From assembly GCF_016808335.1 (NCBI RefSeq), contig NC_053148.1, forward strand, positions 15,466,433-15,530,432: a DNA stretch of 64,000 nt. The letters run 5' to 3'. The translations under genes were made by a program, and so were the position numbers. Below are positions 9,750 through 21,827 of the stretch, piece after piece. The stretch comes from Panicum virgatum. Its lineage: Eukaryota > Streptophyta > Magnoliopsida > Poales > Poaceae. Numbering within the stretch: position 1 is the stretch's first letter; the number at the start of each line of letters is the position of its first letter. A model generated the notes under the pieces. The model had not been told where the DNA came from. It did not search any database and saw only the letters and a list, made by a program, of their open reading frames with translations.

Positions 9750-11271
9750 ATGAAAGGCTTAGGGTGGAAGGTCTCCAGCGCATTCAAGAAGATGTCGGGT
9801 GGAAGTTCATCCCATTCTTGGGGTGGCTCAAGCTCGTACACACCCGAACCTACGCCTACACCAAGCACGTTGGACTACGATGAAGAAGAACAATATGAAG
9901 AGATGCAAGCCAAACCGCAAGCCGAGGTCATAGAGATTGATGCTGAAGATGCCCCGTACCTCGACTTGCGAGATGATCGTGAACGACAAGGCTACGCCAT
10001 CCTAAAAAATCGAAGCTTCGTCCACACCCGAGCATACGATCCGGACCTCCTCGTCAAAACAGGTATGTACGAAGACTTCTCTAACGTTTGGCATGCAATT
10101 GGATGGGATAACCTCATTCCCGTTGAGGAGCATGGTTCTCGACTCCTCACCATCCAATTTCTTTGCACTCTTCGGGAGGTGGAAGATGGGGTTTATTTTT
10201 GACTTTTCCGGAAAGAGTATTTGCTTTCTTGGAAAACTTTTGCTAGCCACCTCGATTTTAGCAAACACTGGCCGATTTCTCTCGATCAAACTTGCCACGA
10301 TTTTAATCGTCATGAATTTTGGGGCAAGATTTCGGGTCAAGCTATCCATGGCAAGTTTGCACCTCAGTACGGCGACATTCATAATCCAACTCTTCAGTTG
10401 ATGCACAAGTGGTTAACCATCACTCTCTTTTCCAAGGGATGATGTCCGACCCGTGTGCAAGGATGAGTTGCTCATTCTTTTTGCCATGGTCAAGAAGATC
10501 AAAATCTCCCCCGCGCAAGCTTTGGTTAAGCAATCGCTTTCGAATTTCAAGATGACGGGTCCTATTGAGTGCACTTCTTTGATTACTCGTATCGCTACAC
10601 GTATCGGTGCCTTAGAGGGGAATTTTATTCCTTTCATTGAGGGCGACTGGGCGTATATCGACGAGGCTTATTTGATCCAAGGTCACACGCTCAAGAAAGG
10701 CCCGAATGACTCATTGATTTTCTTCTACTTGGGCTTTACAAATGAGATTCCGCTGCCCAATGCGGAATTCCATTTGTATAATTGCCATTCACTAACCATC
10801 CCTCTCATTCCACGAGAAGGAGCTCGTAGGCATAGATCTTCTGGTTTACCTAGCAGGATGACAAGAAGCAGGACCAGAAGGGAATCAGAACAAACACCAC
10901 CGCCTTAGCAGCCACAACACTCATATCAACATGAGGCCGGTGGTTCGTCATGGAACAGTGCCAGCACTGAGGAGTGGGCACAGCAGGCACCAGGCCGCCG
11001 GTCCACCAGTTCCAGCTCTAGTGGAGCCCCAAACCTCATCAGACGGACGGCCTCGTCCCGAGGTTTCGGTGCCATCACCCAGCAGTTAGGTGAGCTGCAG
11101 GTGCATAGTGACAACATACAAGAGACGCAACACCAACACATCGATACATCCCAAGCATGGCAGCGTCACACTGGCGAGAGGCTCCACGACATGGAGCAGT
11201 TGCAATTGCAGCGACAGGAGGAGTGGAGGGCTTACTGCCGCTGGACGGGTTTCAACTTCGATCAGCCGTAG
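9750..11271 (+). pseudogene. Athila env-position ORF (putative plant transposon protein), frame-broken
   Basis: It is split over three frames: 9750-10202, about 10200-10442 and 10453-11271. Key stretches are FVHTRAYDPDLLVKTGMYEDF, HAIGWDNLIPVEEHGSRLLTIQFLCTL, HEFWGKISGQAIHGKFAP, THPTLQLMHKW-like NPTLQLMHKW, ELLILFAMVKKIKISPA, and DEAYLIQGHTLKKGPNDSLIFF. These match the family annotated as 'putative plant transposon protein' (PF20167-like), often found downstream of pol in Athila elements. A TAG at about 10906 precedes an in-frame Gln/His-rich, probably coiled C-terminal tail to 11271. No signal peptide or membrane segment is evident, so an envelope role is positional only. Confidence 0.7.
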
Positions 11272-12754
11272 TGAGCCTGAAGCTAGCTTGGGGAAGGACC
11301 CCCACGAGAGGTAACTTGTATCATTCATCTTTTTACTGCTTTCATAACCTTGCATGAAACCCATAAAATTTTGCAAAACCAAAAAATCCATAAAAATTTG
11401 CATAACTAAATACAAATAAAAGTTTGCAAAACTTAGAAAACACCAAAAATATTCTTTCGATATGTGTAGTAAGTATGGTGTAAGTTTTCCTTGTTGAGAT
11501 GATGAATAGTTGCTCTGTTAATTTTCATCATATGCTTAGTTACAACTTTATGCTCTTCATAGTTTTGGATTCGTTGACTTAAAAGTTCAAACCTTAAACT
11601 TGAAACTTGTGGGTAGAGGAAAGCATGATCCAAATCTAAGTTGTTGTGAGCTATGATGTGGTTGTGTAGAGCTGCTATGATCTTATCTTACGTGATGCTT
11701 GATATCCGGAGTATTTAATTTTGAAAACAAAAAAATAGAATAAAGTTCCTTGATGATATGAAAATTCCTATCCAAAGCCACATGTTGTTTTTATTGCAAA
11801 ACCTTCCACATATGCAGCTTGCTATCTCATTGAGCTTTGTCAAATTATTGTGACCCTTAGTGAGATTCATTTCATACTCCCATGATCAAGATCACGTACA
11901 CATTTCCACCACATGCTATGCTTCTACACTAGAAGTAAGCAAACATCCATCCATCCACAAAATAAAACTCCATATTTACATATGATACCACTCTCTCTAA
12001 AAAATACATCAAGTGATATAGGGCTATGCAAAAAGAAAAAAATAAAAAATGCATACCCAAAGAAGGTATGCCACATGCTTCGGCATGTAAAAAAAAAGAA
12101 ATAAAAGATGCATACCCAAAGAAGGTATGCCACATACTTAGGCATGTCAAAAAAAGGAGAAAGATAAGATAGCCCCTTATCCAAAAAGAAAGAAAAACAG
12201 AGATGGTTCATAAAAAGGAGTTCATACACCATCCACCAAAAATATCCACACACTTGCACATCTTGATCAAGGTTTATGACTTGTTTCTCTTTTGGATCCG
12301 GTCTTTGACTTAGTAAAATATGAGAAGAAAGTATGCCTTCAAATCCTCCATACCTACAACTCCACAAAAAACAGCCATTAGAGAATAGGTCGAGGAAGAA
12401 AAGGCACAATAAAAAAAGCCTTGGTAAGGAATCATACACATTGAGCGATCCGAGAGATCATCCGAGGAACTTTATAAATTTCCTTTGAAAAACTTTACAA
12501 AACCTCCACATTGACGGTTGAACTAAAGAGAAAGAAATATGAGCACTCTACGATACCGTTCTGACTCTCAACCGCCAAAGATGAGGTGAAGCTATAAGCT
12601 CCACAGAAGTAAGGTAAGAGGTAAGAACAAAGGCCAACTTATTCAAAATCAAGGTAAGAAGCATTTGGTTGTGCCTGAGTATGAGTTGGAAATTCAACAT
12701 CGTAGCAACTTCTGATCAACAACAAGCACCTTGTTTTGCTCGGGACGAGCAAAA
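11272..12754 (+). other. 3' untranslated region of Athila A
   Basis: AT-rich sequence without coding content between the env-position ORF and the polypurine tract. It contains the tandem hairpin motif listed separately. Small open frames on the minus strand are low-complexity shadows. Confidence 0.6.
12048..12148 (+). repeat. Two tandem copies of a double-hairpin motif
   Basis: Each ~58-nt copy contains GCATACC-CAAAGA-AGGTATGC, a 7-8 bp stem. In copy 1 this is followed by ACATGC-TTCG-GCATGT, a perfect 6-bp stem closed by a TTCG loop. Copy 2 keeps the first stem perfectly; the second has decayed to ACATACTTAGGCATGT. Confidence 0.65.
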
Positions 12755-12771
12755 GGCTAGCTTGGGAGTGT
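12755..12771 (+). other. Polypurine tract of Athila A
   Basis: GGCTAGCTTGGGAGTGT sits directly before the LTR start and follows the GCTCGGGACGAGC element usual near the 3' end of Athila-like elements. Confidence 0.65.
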
Positions 12772-14297
12772 TGTTGACGGTCGTTAAGTGCGAAATATGA
12801 CCGTCAACTATACTCGTAAATGAAAGAAAACTATACCTTTTACTCGCATATTTGTATCACTAACCTAGCTCTACAGTTGTTTTCGAAGATTTATGATTTC
12901 CGGAGCATAAGTCCGGAATAAGAAGAAAACACGAAGAATACGCAGACAAAGTCGCAGAAGATCGCGTCATGCGTAACACATGCAAAAGAGGCCCACCTAA
13001 CAGACCAAACCGACCAATGAAGCCCCAGCACCGACGTACCAACACCAGGGCCCACCAGGCAGTGTACCAGAGAAGGACGGTGGGTAGAGGCGGCATGGTG
13101 GGGCCGGCCGAACCCCCCCCCCCCCCCCACCCCGAAGCCCGTCCAGGTGCACTTTGGCGGGAAGGCGGTGCTGATCCTCCTGAAGGCGGTTCTCTATGTT
13201 TCCATGAATAGTTTTGGCGGGAACCGACCTAATCAAGCTATATAAGGGGCCTCCCTCCACACACACCACTTGAAGGCCTCTCTCTCACACTCTCTTGTGA
13301 CTTGTACTCCTTAGGGTAGTGGAGCTAGGCTAGTACTTCATTTCCTTAGCGAATCCAGTCGTCCTCGGGGTCGGCGAGCAATCCTCGGCCTCTGGTATGG
13401 CTTTATATTCCGAATTTCATTATGCTATTTATTCTGAGTTCGTTCATGGTTATCTTGCTATGTTCTTAGCATGCTTAGCCTTGATCTGTGCTTTATCAAG
13501 TTATACTAGTTGCTTGCTTAGACCAGATGATCTGGGTAAGGATATCGGTTCGTTGTGCTTTCGGGTTTGCCTTAGCATCTTACCTGTCCATCCGAAGGGT
13601 GGGGGACCCGGGGGTGCTAGGGTAGTGACCTCATATGCGGGCATGGTGCCCGGGTATGCGGGATCCCTTGGATATGACGGTGCTCCACGGTTTGACTGGG
13701 GTAGACTGCAAGTGGTGACAGCCCTGTCGGTCTGTCGGGAAGCTGCTTCTCGGTTAGCGTACTCCCCGACGTTCGGGTATCATGTAGGAGTTCATACAAA
13801 GATGAAACGGGACTGGATGTTCTCCAGTGCGGGTCATTCTCCCCGATGTCCCTAATTTTCCAGCACCTGCAGCTCTAAGCTTGTGGCTAACGTAACTTAT
13901 CTGCTAACATGAATAGTATACTAGGATCTGTGCCTATGCTCCCACTAACCTTAGGTGTACCTGTTTATTCTTTATTCATGAGAGTTGGTTGTTCTGTGTG
14001 TGTCACATTACCCCTGATTATCTTTTATTTATCACTTACCCCTATGTAATCAGTAGTCCGCACCTTATTTCATAAAGTCATGGTTATGGAACTAGTAACT
14101 ATCTTTACACAACCTCGCCATCCCTTGAGAAAAATATAAATATCGATACCCTGAATACTTCCGGGTGAAATGCTACAATGATATATCCGTGCGCTTGCGG
14201 ATCTTTCTGTAAACGTTAAGACATACCAACTCGGCATTTCTGGCGCCATTGCTAGGGACACCCACGTTCCTAGTGATTGAGCTAATAAATGTCAACA
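12772..14297 (+). repeat. 3' LTR of Athila A (1526 bp)
   Basis: It runs from TGTTGACGG to GTCAACA, a 7-bp terminal inverted repeat. A TATA box (CTATATAAGG) lies at about 13238-13247. A run of 16 C occurs at 13113-13128. The 3' half matches the 5' LTR remnant. Confidence 0.85.
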
Positions 14298-15345
14298 AGG
14301 GGATCAGCCCTGACTTGTGCATCCATCACATTTTTATGGAACCAGACCATAAGTCATCCTGAGAGCACCAGTGATGGCTGAAAAATGCGATGAGGAAGGT
14401 AGTGAACCAAGAGGTATTGAGACTACTGCACGCGGGCGTCATCAACCCTGTGTAAGACGGTGTTTTGGTCAGCCTAGTTCAAGTGGTCCCAAAGAAGAGA
14501 GCACTCACCTCTGAGAGTAGAGATATCACACCTTAGAGGCAAGTCATCAAGGGCGTGTATCGATAGTCAACAAAACTATCCGAAATGACCACTATCCTCT
14601 CCCCTTCTTTGACGAGGTGCTTGAACGGCTAGCTAAACACTCATTCTTCCAATACCTTGATGGATATTCTGGTCATTACCAAGTTCGTATGACCAAGTAA
14701 GACTACCTTCACCTGTCCCTCGGCACATTCGCCTACCGGTGAATATCGTTGGTCTTTGCAACGCACCAGCTTTACTTCAGAGGTGTAAGATGGCGACGTT
14801 CTCTGACCAAATTGAGAGCATTCATGGATGATTTCTCAGTCTCTGGCAATTGCCAAGAAACACACCTTGACCTTAATAAGGACAAGTGTTACTTTATGGT
14901 CAGAGAAAAGATTGTTCTCGGACATTGAGTGCCATGAGGCACTTGTTTCTTCACCCATCATACATCCTCTCGATTGGAAATTTCCTTTCGAGGCCACAGG
15001 CATTGCAAATGATTACGCCGTCGGAGCAGTGCCAGGCCAATGCAAGTATAATCAACATTATGCCAAATCTTATGCAAGTAAGACATTGACCTGATCACAG
15101 TTATGCAACAATGGCGAAGGAACTTCTGGCATTGGTATTTGCCTTAAGTTCAGCTCCTTCTTAGATGGTGCCAATGTGATAGTATACACGGATCATGCAA
15201 CACTAAAGCACCTATTGATCAAGGAGGAAGTCATGCCACGACTCATCTGTTGGATCCTGCTCCTACAAGAATTCAAAATCAGAGATAAGGGAGGAGCAGA
15301 AAATTGTGTGGCTGCTCATCTCTCAAGGATTCAAGTAACCGATTG
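14298..15345 (+). pseudogene. pol: Athila B reverse transcriptase / RNase H remnant
   Basis: Translated with breaks, the sequence gives GISPDLCIHHIFMEPDHKSS, AGVINPV, VQVVPKK, HYPLPFFDEVLERLAKHSFF-like LSPSLTRCLNG in shifted frame, YLDGYSGHYQV (first catalytic Asp) and FMDDFSVSGN at about 14820 (the xxDD box, here FMDD). RNase H follows at about 15160-15345: [21 protein letters not shown] and [20 protein letters not shown]. Several stops and frameshifts make it non-functional. Integrase is not recognisable after it. Confidence 0.8.
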
Positions 15346-16949
15346 ACTTCTCAAGATATGATACTCTTCTAGAGGTCACTATATCCAGACCAAGGTATGA
15401 GGATTAAGTGAATTTTATGGAGACTGTATATATATCTCTAGACGAAGATAAGAAGAAGCTAAATTCACCTAAGCAAATACCACCCTTGGGAGAACCCCTA
15501 TCCACTCAAAGAAATAGACGTCTATGAGTTTTCCGAGCTAGAGCCCCCGTCTATGGTCATCGCCAGACCTTAAACGTGCCTTACCATAGTCTAGGATAAT
15601 GGGCGCAAGTTTATGTTTGAAAAGAAATAATAATAATAATAATAACAATAAAATAAAATAAAATAAAATGCTTCATGCTTGTGCTTTAGTTGGTTGGTAC
15701 ACATTTGTGTACCAACCAAACCCCCTATTCTAACATTTTCAACAAGTGCGCAGATGAATATCATGAACATCACTGAGATGAACTCCTTCACGAAGTTGAG
15801 CAAACTTTGATGTAACTCAGAGCCAGCCAGCCTAGACCCGTGCCTAGCCAAAAACATCGATATGACAACTTGTCACGGAGGTTTGCGATCCCATCTTTCT
15901 TTTCCTACCTGAATTTTTGTTCAAATTAGTTCTAAATGAAACAAATTAAAATTTGAATGAAACTCATGGAAGAGATGAACTCAAACATGGCTTCCAAAGG
16001 TGCTTAAATATTATTTCTTATGTGAGTACTTGTTACCTTTGGAACTTGCATAATAGGATCACTTGAACTTTTGTTTACTGACCCTCATGATATGACAAAA
16101 TGAGAGACATCTTCTTTCTAATTTGAAGTCTTGGAGTTTTTCTTTAAAAAGCTAAAATGAGGCAACTCTCATTTACTTTCAACCATACAAGTCCTATCCA
16201 AAGCCATACATGAATAGAATTGAACCCACATAGCTATCTTTTGACATTTTGAGCTTGATCAAACATCGTTGCCTTTCGAGTAATGTCATGATCATCAAGT
16301 ACTTTGGCATCCACTATGCACGTTCATCAATAAAGTCCATCAAAAGTGGTTCACCAGAAGCTCTCCATCCCCTGAAAAAGAAAAAAAAAGAGACAAAAGC
16401 GAGTGAGCCTTCAATCTTACTCGAGAAAAAAAAGAGGGCAAAGGGGAAGGATGGAGAAGCCAAAGTCAAACACCACTAAGGACATTCATCCCGTACACAC
16501 ACATGCACATGACCAAGTTCTAAAGATGACATGATCTCTCAAAGACAAGATCTTTGATCTGGCAAAATAAATGAGGAAGATATGCAAATTTATCCCTACC
16601 TTGAGCCACACAAAATCCTATTTAAACATATGAGAGGTTTTCTCTAAAGACCATAGTGAGGTTCAAACATAAAAATGAGAGACCAAGAGTGAGTTGAAAG
16701 AAATGAGAGCATGCCTCATGTTTTGAAAATCTCGCAAAAACCTCAAAGTACAGAGAAAAGGGAGTGAATCATATTCTCCATTGAGTTGTTCTGGGGATCA
16801 ATATTCGAAGGTGAAGGTGTTAGCCACCTGAAATCCAAGGTATGAGGAAAGCATAGAAATAAATCTTATGCATTCTTTGAGTTCATGAAACCAGGCTTCG
16901 CTCTTTCTCGACCTTATTGCTCGGGGCGAGCAAAGTCTGGCTGTGGGGG
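15346..16949 (+). other. Decayed 3' region of Athila B
   Basis: A possible tail of the polyprotein (YHPWENPYPLKEIDVYEF) near 15470 is followed by an AAT/AAAAT microsatellite at 15627-15670 and AT-rich untranslated sequence. GCTCGGGGCGAGC and a purine-rich CTGTGGGGG tract occur just before the LTR at 16950. No intact gene is seen. Confidence 0.5.
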
Positions 16950-18467
16950 TGAGTTGGCGGTCGATATTAGTGATTTTTGCCGCCAACACTCCGCCAGATT
17001 TCATGAAACATAGGCCATAACCATTATATCTAACGAGTTCCAAAAGTTTTGGTGCATGTTTAACTCAGGAACGACATATCCAAAGTTGACCCAAAATGGA
17101 CACTGTTTGGACCGGGAGGCCCGAATCCAGCCGATCGGCATACTTTCTGTGGAATCTTGGCATGAGATTTTACCTGTATCATCCAGAGGGAGAAATCAAG
17201 CCATTCCAATGGGTAATTTCCCAGAATGCATGAGTTGGAATCGGAAGGCTTGAACCTTTAAGCAAAACGGAGGAATTCTATGCCATGATCAGAGGACAAG
17301 ATAACTACCCATCCAGGAGTGATCTCCAGCTATTGAGGAGCGTGTCGGTGCAATGGAGGGCTGAAATGCTTCCAGAGCTAGGCCGCCTGGCCTAGATTAG
17401 GCCACCCGGCCCAAGAAATGTCGGTTGAGGAAACTGCCTTTTGCACCGACCTCCAGAGAGCATCAGGAGCGTCCACTTGAAGGTGGTGGACAAATTGCGG
17501 AGATCATAGGCCGGCCGGCCTAAGGGAGCCTGGCCGGCCTAAGGGAGCCCGGCCGGCCTGACTTTTTTGCGCACGCGTCCAGCCTTCGCGTGGAAGTTAC
17601 GACGCCGACCTCCTTGCATGAAGTGTAGGCGACTTCGTGATAACCGCCTTGGAAGCACTATAAAAGGGAGCCCCCACCCCTCATCCAACACACACCATTT
17701 TGGAGAAGAGAAGAGCTCAAGCAAGATGTAGTCCATCTTAGTAGAATAGGGAGAGTGTGAGGTGAGATTTTTGGCGAAAGCCAAAGTAAAGGAGCGGTGC
17801 CGAGTTCCCTCGGCCTTACTCCACTTTTGTAAGCCACCTCAGAGGAATGAAGCATCTTCAGAGTGAAGTTCCTCGTCTCTCATTGGTATCTCGCTAGCCT
17901 TTCTCTTTACTTCAGTTACTTATTTACTTTCTATCTTTGATCTGCGTGATCTCTAGTCTGCGTAAGTAGCAAGTTCTACTTATTTGAGAGTGCTTTCTGT
18001 CTTGCCGGTAGGCAGGAGTACGTAACTCGATAGTGTTAGGAATGGTGCCAAGACTTGGTTAGTTACATAGGGTTGTGTTCCACCCCACGGCACCGCAGTG
18101 GTAGGCGGCAAGTGGTGACAGCCTTGTTCGTCCCTCGTAGTCCACCACGTTCGGATGTTTTCATAGCAGTAGTTGCCGAAAGTATGTTGGGCCCCTTCTC
18201 ACCCCTGTCTGAGCCCTTCGCTTAGGCCGCTGAAGCAGATCATGATAGTTTAGTTGCAAGTCTTCTGGGTAATGAGTTGGCCAACCAACGTTAGACCCTC
18301 TACCCACTTACCTCTCTTCCCCTGGTGGGTCCAGTTGAACTAGTTCTAGGTCTGGTTGCGCTTTATCGTTCCCCGTGGATTCGATACCCTGGAATACTCC
18401 AAGGTGAAAGCTACATTGGTCTCTGTGCACTTGCGAAGTAATTCGTTTAGGCTAAGGAGTGCCAACA
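16950..18467 (+). repeat. 3' LTR of Athila B (1518 bp)
   Basis: It runs from TGAGTTGGCGG to GTGCCAACA. The TTGGC/GCCAA ends are inverted, and it is preceded by the purine tract. A TATA box CTATAAAAG lies at 17658-17666. GGCCGGCCTAAGGGAGC units are tandemly repeated at about 17508-17562. Confidence 0.8.
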
Positions 18468-19335
18468 AAGAGTAGCCTGATGGGATCTTGATACTGTTCA
18501 AACAGTTGAACATACTTTGCTTCTCTTCATTACTAAGAGTGTAGCATGCAGGACCTAGGTAATGACGTCCTTTATCCCTTTTTTTTGGATGTAGGGTGTC
18601 CTATTGTTTCATACCTTGAAGATCTTGCCGCACTTCCAGTGTATCCTTTGGCTTACCATAGACACCAAGGAAGCCTAGAAGGTTCACATAAAGATTCTTT
18701 GTTAGGTGCATCACATCAATTGCGTGGCGGACCTCTAAAACTTCCGAATAAGGTATCTCCCAAAAAATACTCTTCTTCTTCTACATAGGTGCACGTTTGT
18801 CATCACTCTGCACTTATCTGCTGCCAGGTCCTTTTCTGAATACTACTTTTATATCTTTGACCATTTCAAACACTATTTTTCCACAACGGTGCCTAGGTTT
18901 GGTACGATGATCTGCCTTTCCACTGTAGTGAGCATGCCTCCTCCTTAAAGGGTGCTTGATCGGAAGAAATCGATGATGACCCATATACATGATCAATGCT
19001 TGAGATACATGCTGTCGGTTTCTTGTAAATAATGGGTGCATGACCTATAACCCTTATTGGAATGTCCGAAGAGGTTGCTTAGTGCTAGCCAATCGTTGGT
19101 GGTTATGAAAAGCAATGCACGAAGGTTAAAATATTCCTCTGCGTGTGCATCCCACATACGAACACTGTCCTCTTTCCACAACAATAGAAGATCATTAATC
19201 AGTGGTTTCAGATACACATCTATATCGTTACCAGGTTGCTTCGGGCCGGGGATAAGTACCGGCATCATAATGAATTTTCGCTTCATACACAAAAAGGAGG
19301 AAGGTTGTATATACAGAGTATCACAGGCCAGGTAC
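18468..19335 (-). pseudogene. CACTA TNP2-type transposase, middle part
   Basis: Read from 19335 leftward it gives ILCIYNLPP, FLCMKRKFIMMPVLI, PGPKQPGNDIDVYLKPL, VRMWDAHAEEYFNLRALLF, TTNDWLALSNLFGHSNKGY, then YMGHHRFLPIKHPLR and DHRTKPRHRCGK. The last stretch, FWEIPYSEVLEVRHAIDVMH, is followed by GPACYTLSNEEKQSMF. This is the core of the Transposase_21 (TNP2) family, which cuts at CACTA ends. Frameshifts occur near 19000, a TAG near 18785 (M*KKKSIFW) and another stop near 18630. It continues beyond Athila B outside the window. Confidence 0.85.
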
Positions 19336-20116
19336 TGATAGAGTCGCGCATGGCGATCTTCCGAGAGGTAGATAAGTTCGATTTGTGGAACACTCAACTC
19401 ACGATAAAGGCTTCTAATCAGCGAGGATTCGAAACCCACAACCGTTACACCGCTGCTCCAACGAGAATCAACCAAGGGCACTCAATTGATGATCCTGCAA
19501 GCGAATCGAAGAACACAAGCAAGTACACGGTAAAGATGCAATCTGAAATTGCGAATATATATGAATTGAATCTGAATTGAAGAGGTTCAAGCTCTTATCA
19601 TGAAAGGACTAATCGACACAGTCGCTAAGAACATGAACAGGGGGCCCTGGATCACTGTAAAAGGACTAATCGTCATAGTTACAAAGAATGATTCAGTTTC
19701 TCAATGGAAAACTAAATTCAAACAAAACCCAAAACCCTAATGTGATGGCGGCTACTGAATATGTAGTGTTTAGGGTGTGGATACCCCTCTGGTCATGCCC
19801 CTAATGGGCTCCAACGTGATACACGGGCCCTCGGTCCAAAACTAATGTCGCAGTACCCAACCAGATTCTGGACGTCGCCTTGTTTCATCAATTGCAGTTG
19901 ACTCCGAGCAGATATCGAACTGAATCCGGAGGCTTTGGAAATATTATGAAATTATCTTTCCAACTATATAAAGAACTCCCAAAATGGACTCCATATGTGT
20001 CTGTGACATTGTTTTTGGTGCAGACTGTTTCTGGAATTCGAGAAGGAAACATAGTCCAACTTGAAGGTGATTGGAATTTCAATGTGTATGCATCCGATGT
20101 AGTGATGTGCTCATCA
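19336..20116 (-). repeat. 3' LTR of the gag-protease gypsy element (781 bp)
   Basis: Plus-strand ends are TGATAGAG and CTCATCA. A purine tract (AAGTGGAGGA on the minus strand) lies immediately right of it, marking it as the 3' LTR of a minus-strand element. Confidence 0.85.
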
Positions 20117-20398
20117 TCCTCCACTTCTTGAATTGGATTCATCCTCGACTACATCCTAGCGATGACCGCATCATTCTCCCCTCCTTGAATCAAAGTCGTC
20201 CTCGACATGCCATCCCCAATTACCTGCAAAAGGTTAGGAACAACAAATCGCAAAGAGGAAGGCAAAACGTAGCAACGAGCATCGTGATCATCAAATGCAG
20301 CAACATCATTGTGCATAACCAACAAAGCAAGTTCTTTCTTTTTGACATCCTCAAGCATATCATGAGATTGTGATTTATCTAAAGCATTGTGCATAACC

Positions 20399-21339
20399 GC
20401 TGCTCCAACGAGAATCAACCAAGCGCACTCAATTGATGATCCTGCAAGCGAATCAAAGAACACAAGCAAGAACACGGTAAAGATGCAATCTGAAATTGCG
20501 AATATATATGAATTGAATCTGAATTGAAGAGGTAAAAGCTCTTAGCATGAAAGGAGTAATCGACACAGTCGCGAAGAACAAGAACAGTGGGCCCTGGATC
20601 ACTGTAAAAGGACTAATCGACACAGTTACAATGAATGATTCAGTTTCTCAATGGAAAACTAAACTCAAACAAAACCCAAAACCCTAATGTGGCGGCGGCT
20701 ACTGAATATGTAGTGTTTAGAGTGTGGATACCTCTCTGGTCATGCCCCTAATGGGCTCCAACGTGATACACGGGCCCTCGGCCCAAAACTGATGGCGCAG
20801 CACCCAAGCAGATTCTGGATGTCACCTTGTTTCATCAATTTCCGTTGACTCCGAGCAGATATCGAACTGAATCCAGAGCCTTTGGAAAGGTTATGAAATT
20901 ATCTTTCCAACCGTATAAATAACTCCCAAAACGGACTCCATATGTGTCCGTGACATTGTTTTTGGTACAGACTGTTTCTGGAATTCGAGAAGGAAACAAA
21001 GTCCAACTTGAAGGCGATTGGAATTTCAATGTGTACGTATCTGATGTAGTGATGTGCTTATCATCCTCCCCTTCTTGAATTGGAGTCGTCCTCGACTCCA
21101 TCCTAGCGATGCCCGCATCATTCTCCCCTCCTTGAATCAAAGTTGTCCTCGACATGCCATCCCCAATTACCTGCAAAAGGTTAGGAACAACAAAATGCAA
21201 AGAGGAAGACAAAACGTAGCAACAAGCATCGTGATCATCAAATGCAGCAAGATCATTGTGCATAACCAACAATGCAAGTTCTTTCTTTTTAGCATCCACA
21301 AGCATATCATGAGATTGTGATTTATCTAAAGCATTTGTG
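20399..21339 (-). repeat. Tandem duplication of LTR plus adjacent internal sequence (~947-bp period)
   Basis: This unit repeats 19452-20398 in the same orientation. It contains an LTR copy lacking about 115 bp at one end (20399-21063), then the internal tail with the ECD-like reading VIGDGMSRTTLIQGGENDA. The element thus has three LTR copies, one partial and internal. Unequal exchange or template switching within the element would explain it. Confidence 0.85.
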
Positions 21340-21341
21340 TG

Positions 21342-21827
21342 TCATTCATTCTCAAATTTTAGTATTTCAGCAGGTGTTAAAGGAAGTAAAACAATATTAT
21401 TCCCATTGTACATGAAAGAATATTTGTTACTTCTACCATGATGTGCAGCATCTAAATCAAATTCCCAAGGACGGCCTAACAAAAGCGAGCAAGCTTGCAT
21501 AGGCATGACATGAAAAACAGCATAATCATGATATGAACCAACAGAAAAATGCACACGTGCTGAATGTGTTTCCTTCTCCTTACCATTGGTGTCAAACCAC
21601 TGAATCTCATATGGTTGTGGCAAAGCATGTGTTGTCAAGCCAAGATTCTTGACCAAATCTGAACTGACCAAATTGTTGCAACTCCCGCCATCAATAATAG
21701 TAAGTACACGACAATTGTTGACGATGAGGAAAATATGGAACAAATTATGGCGTTGAATCTTGTCGGAGGGTACAGGTTGTGCACTCAATGCACGCTGAAC
21801 CAAAATTGACCTCAAATGTGAAGTCAT
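21342..21827 (-). CDS. pro: Gypsy aspartic protease domain (161 aa)
   Basis: Residues 25-160 give NLFHIFLIVNNCRVLTIIDGG with IDGGSCNNLV, where the motif D-G-G replaces the usual D-S/T-G, then LGLTTHALPQPYEIQW, VMPMQACSLLLGRPWEFD and HHGRSNKYSFMYNG. This is the retropepsin fold found after gag in chromovirus-type elements; a DGGS motif is common in that plant group. Its ATG overlaps the gag stop by four bases (ATGA), so it lies in a shifted frame. The polyprotein ends at 21342 (KFENE), where reverse transcriptase should begin. Confidence 0.75.
   Translation of the reverse strand: MTSHLRSILVQRALSAQPVPSDKIQRHNLFHIFLIVNNCRVLTIIDGGSCNNLVSSDLVKNLGLTTHALPQPYEIQWFDTNGKEKETHSARVHFSVGSYHDYAVFHVMPMQACSLLLGRPWEFDLDAAHHGRSNKYSFMYNGNNIVLLPLTPAEILKFENE

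Larger units (their letters stand above)
6210..14297 (+). mobile_element. Athila-type Ty3/gypsy element A (pol-deficient)
   Basis: The order is 5' LTR remnant (6210-6835), tRNA-Asp-type primer site, Athila gag and protease, a non-coding promoter-like block, an env-position ORF, polypurine tract and 3' LTR (12772-14297). Reverse transcriptase, RNase H and integrase are missing between the protease and the second ORF. Any mobility would depend on enzymes in trans. The element lies inside the pol region of Athila B. The bases after the right LTR (AGGGG) are the likely target site; the left junction is off the window. Confidence 0.85.
14298..18467 (+). mobile_element. Athila-type Ty3/gypsy element B, 3' part
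   Basis: It resumes after the right LTR of Athila A with reverse transcriptase sequence and runs to its own 3' LTR. Its LTRs differ from those of Athila A, so it is a separate family. Its 5' part lies left of the window. On the right it abuts CACTA transposase sequence at 18468, so it inserted into the CACTA element. Confidence 0.8.

Noticed and set aside
11924..12439. 171-aa minus-strand open frame, Phe/Leu-rich, looking like membrane segments
   Set aside because: Produced by poly-A and AAAG tracts of the Athila 3' UTR read in reverse; not a membrane protein.
13113..13128. Run of 16 C in the Athila LTR
   Set aside because: Homopolymer, likely slippage or sequencing uncertainty; no biological claim made.
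13397..13855. 152-aa open frame in the Athila A LTR
   Set aside because: LTR sequence, repeated with changes at 6217-6519; not protein-coding.
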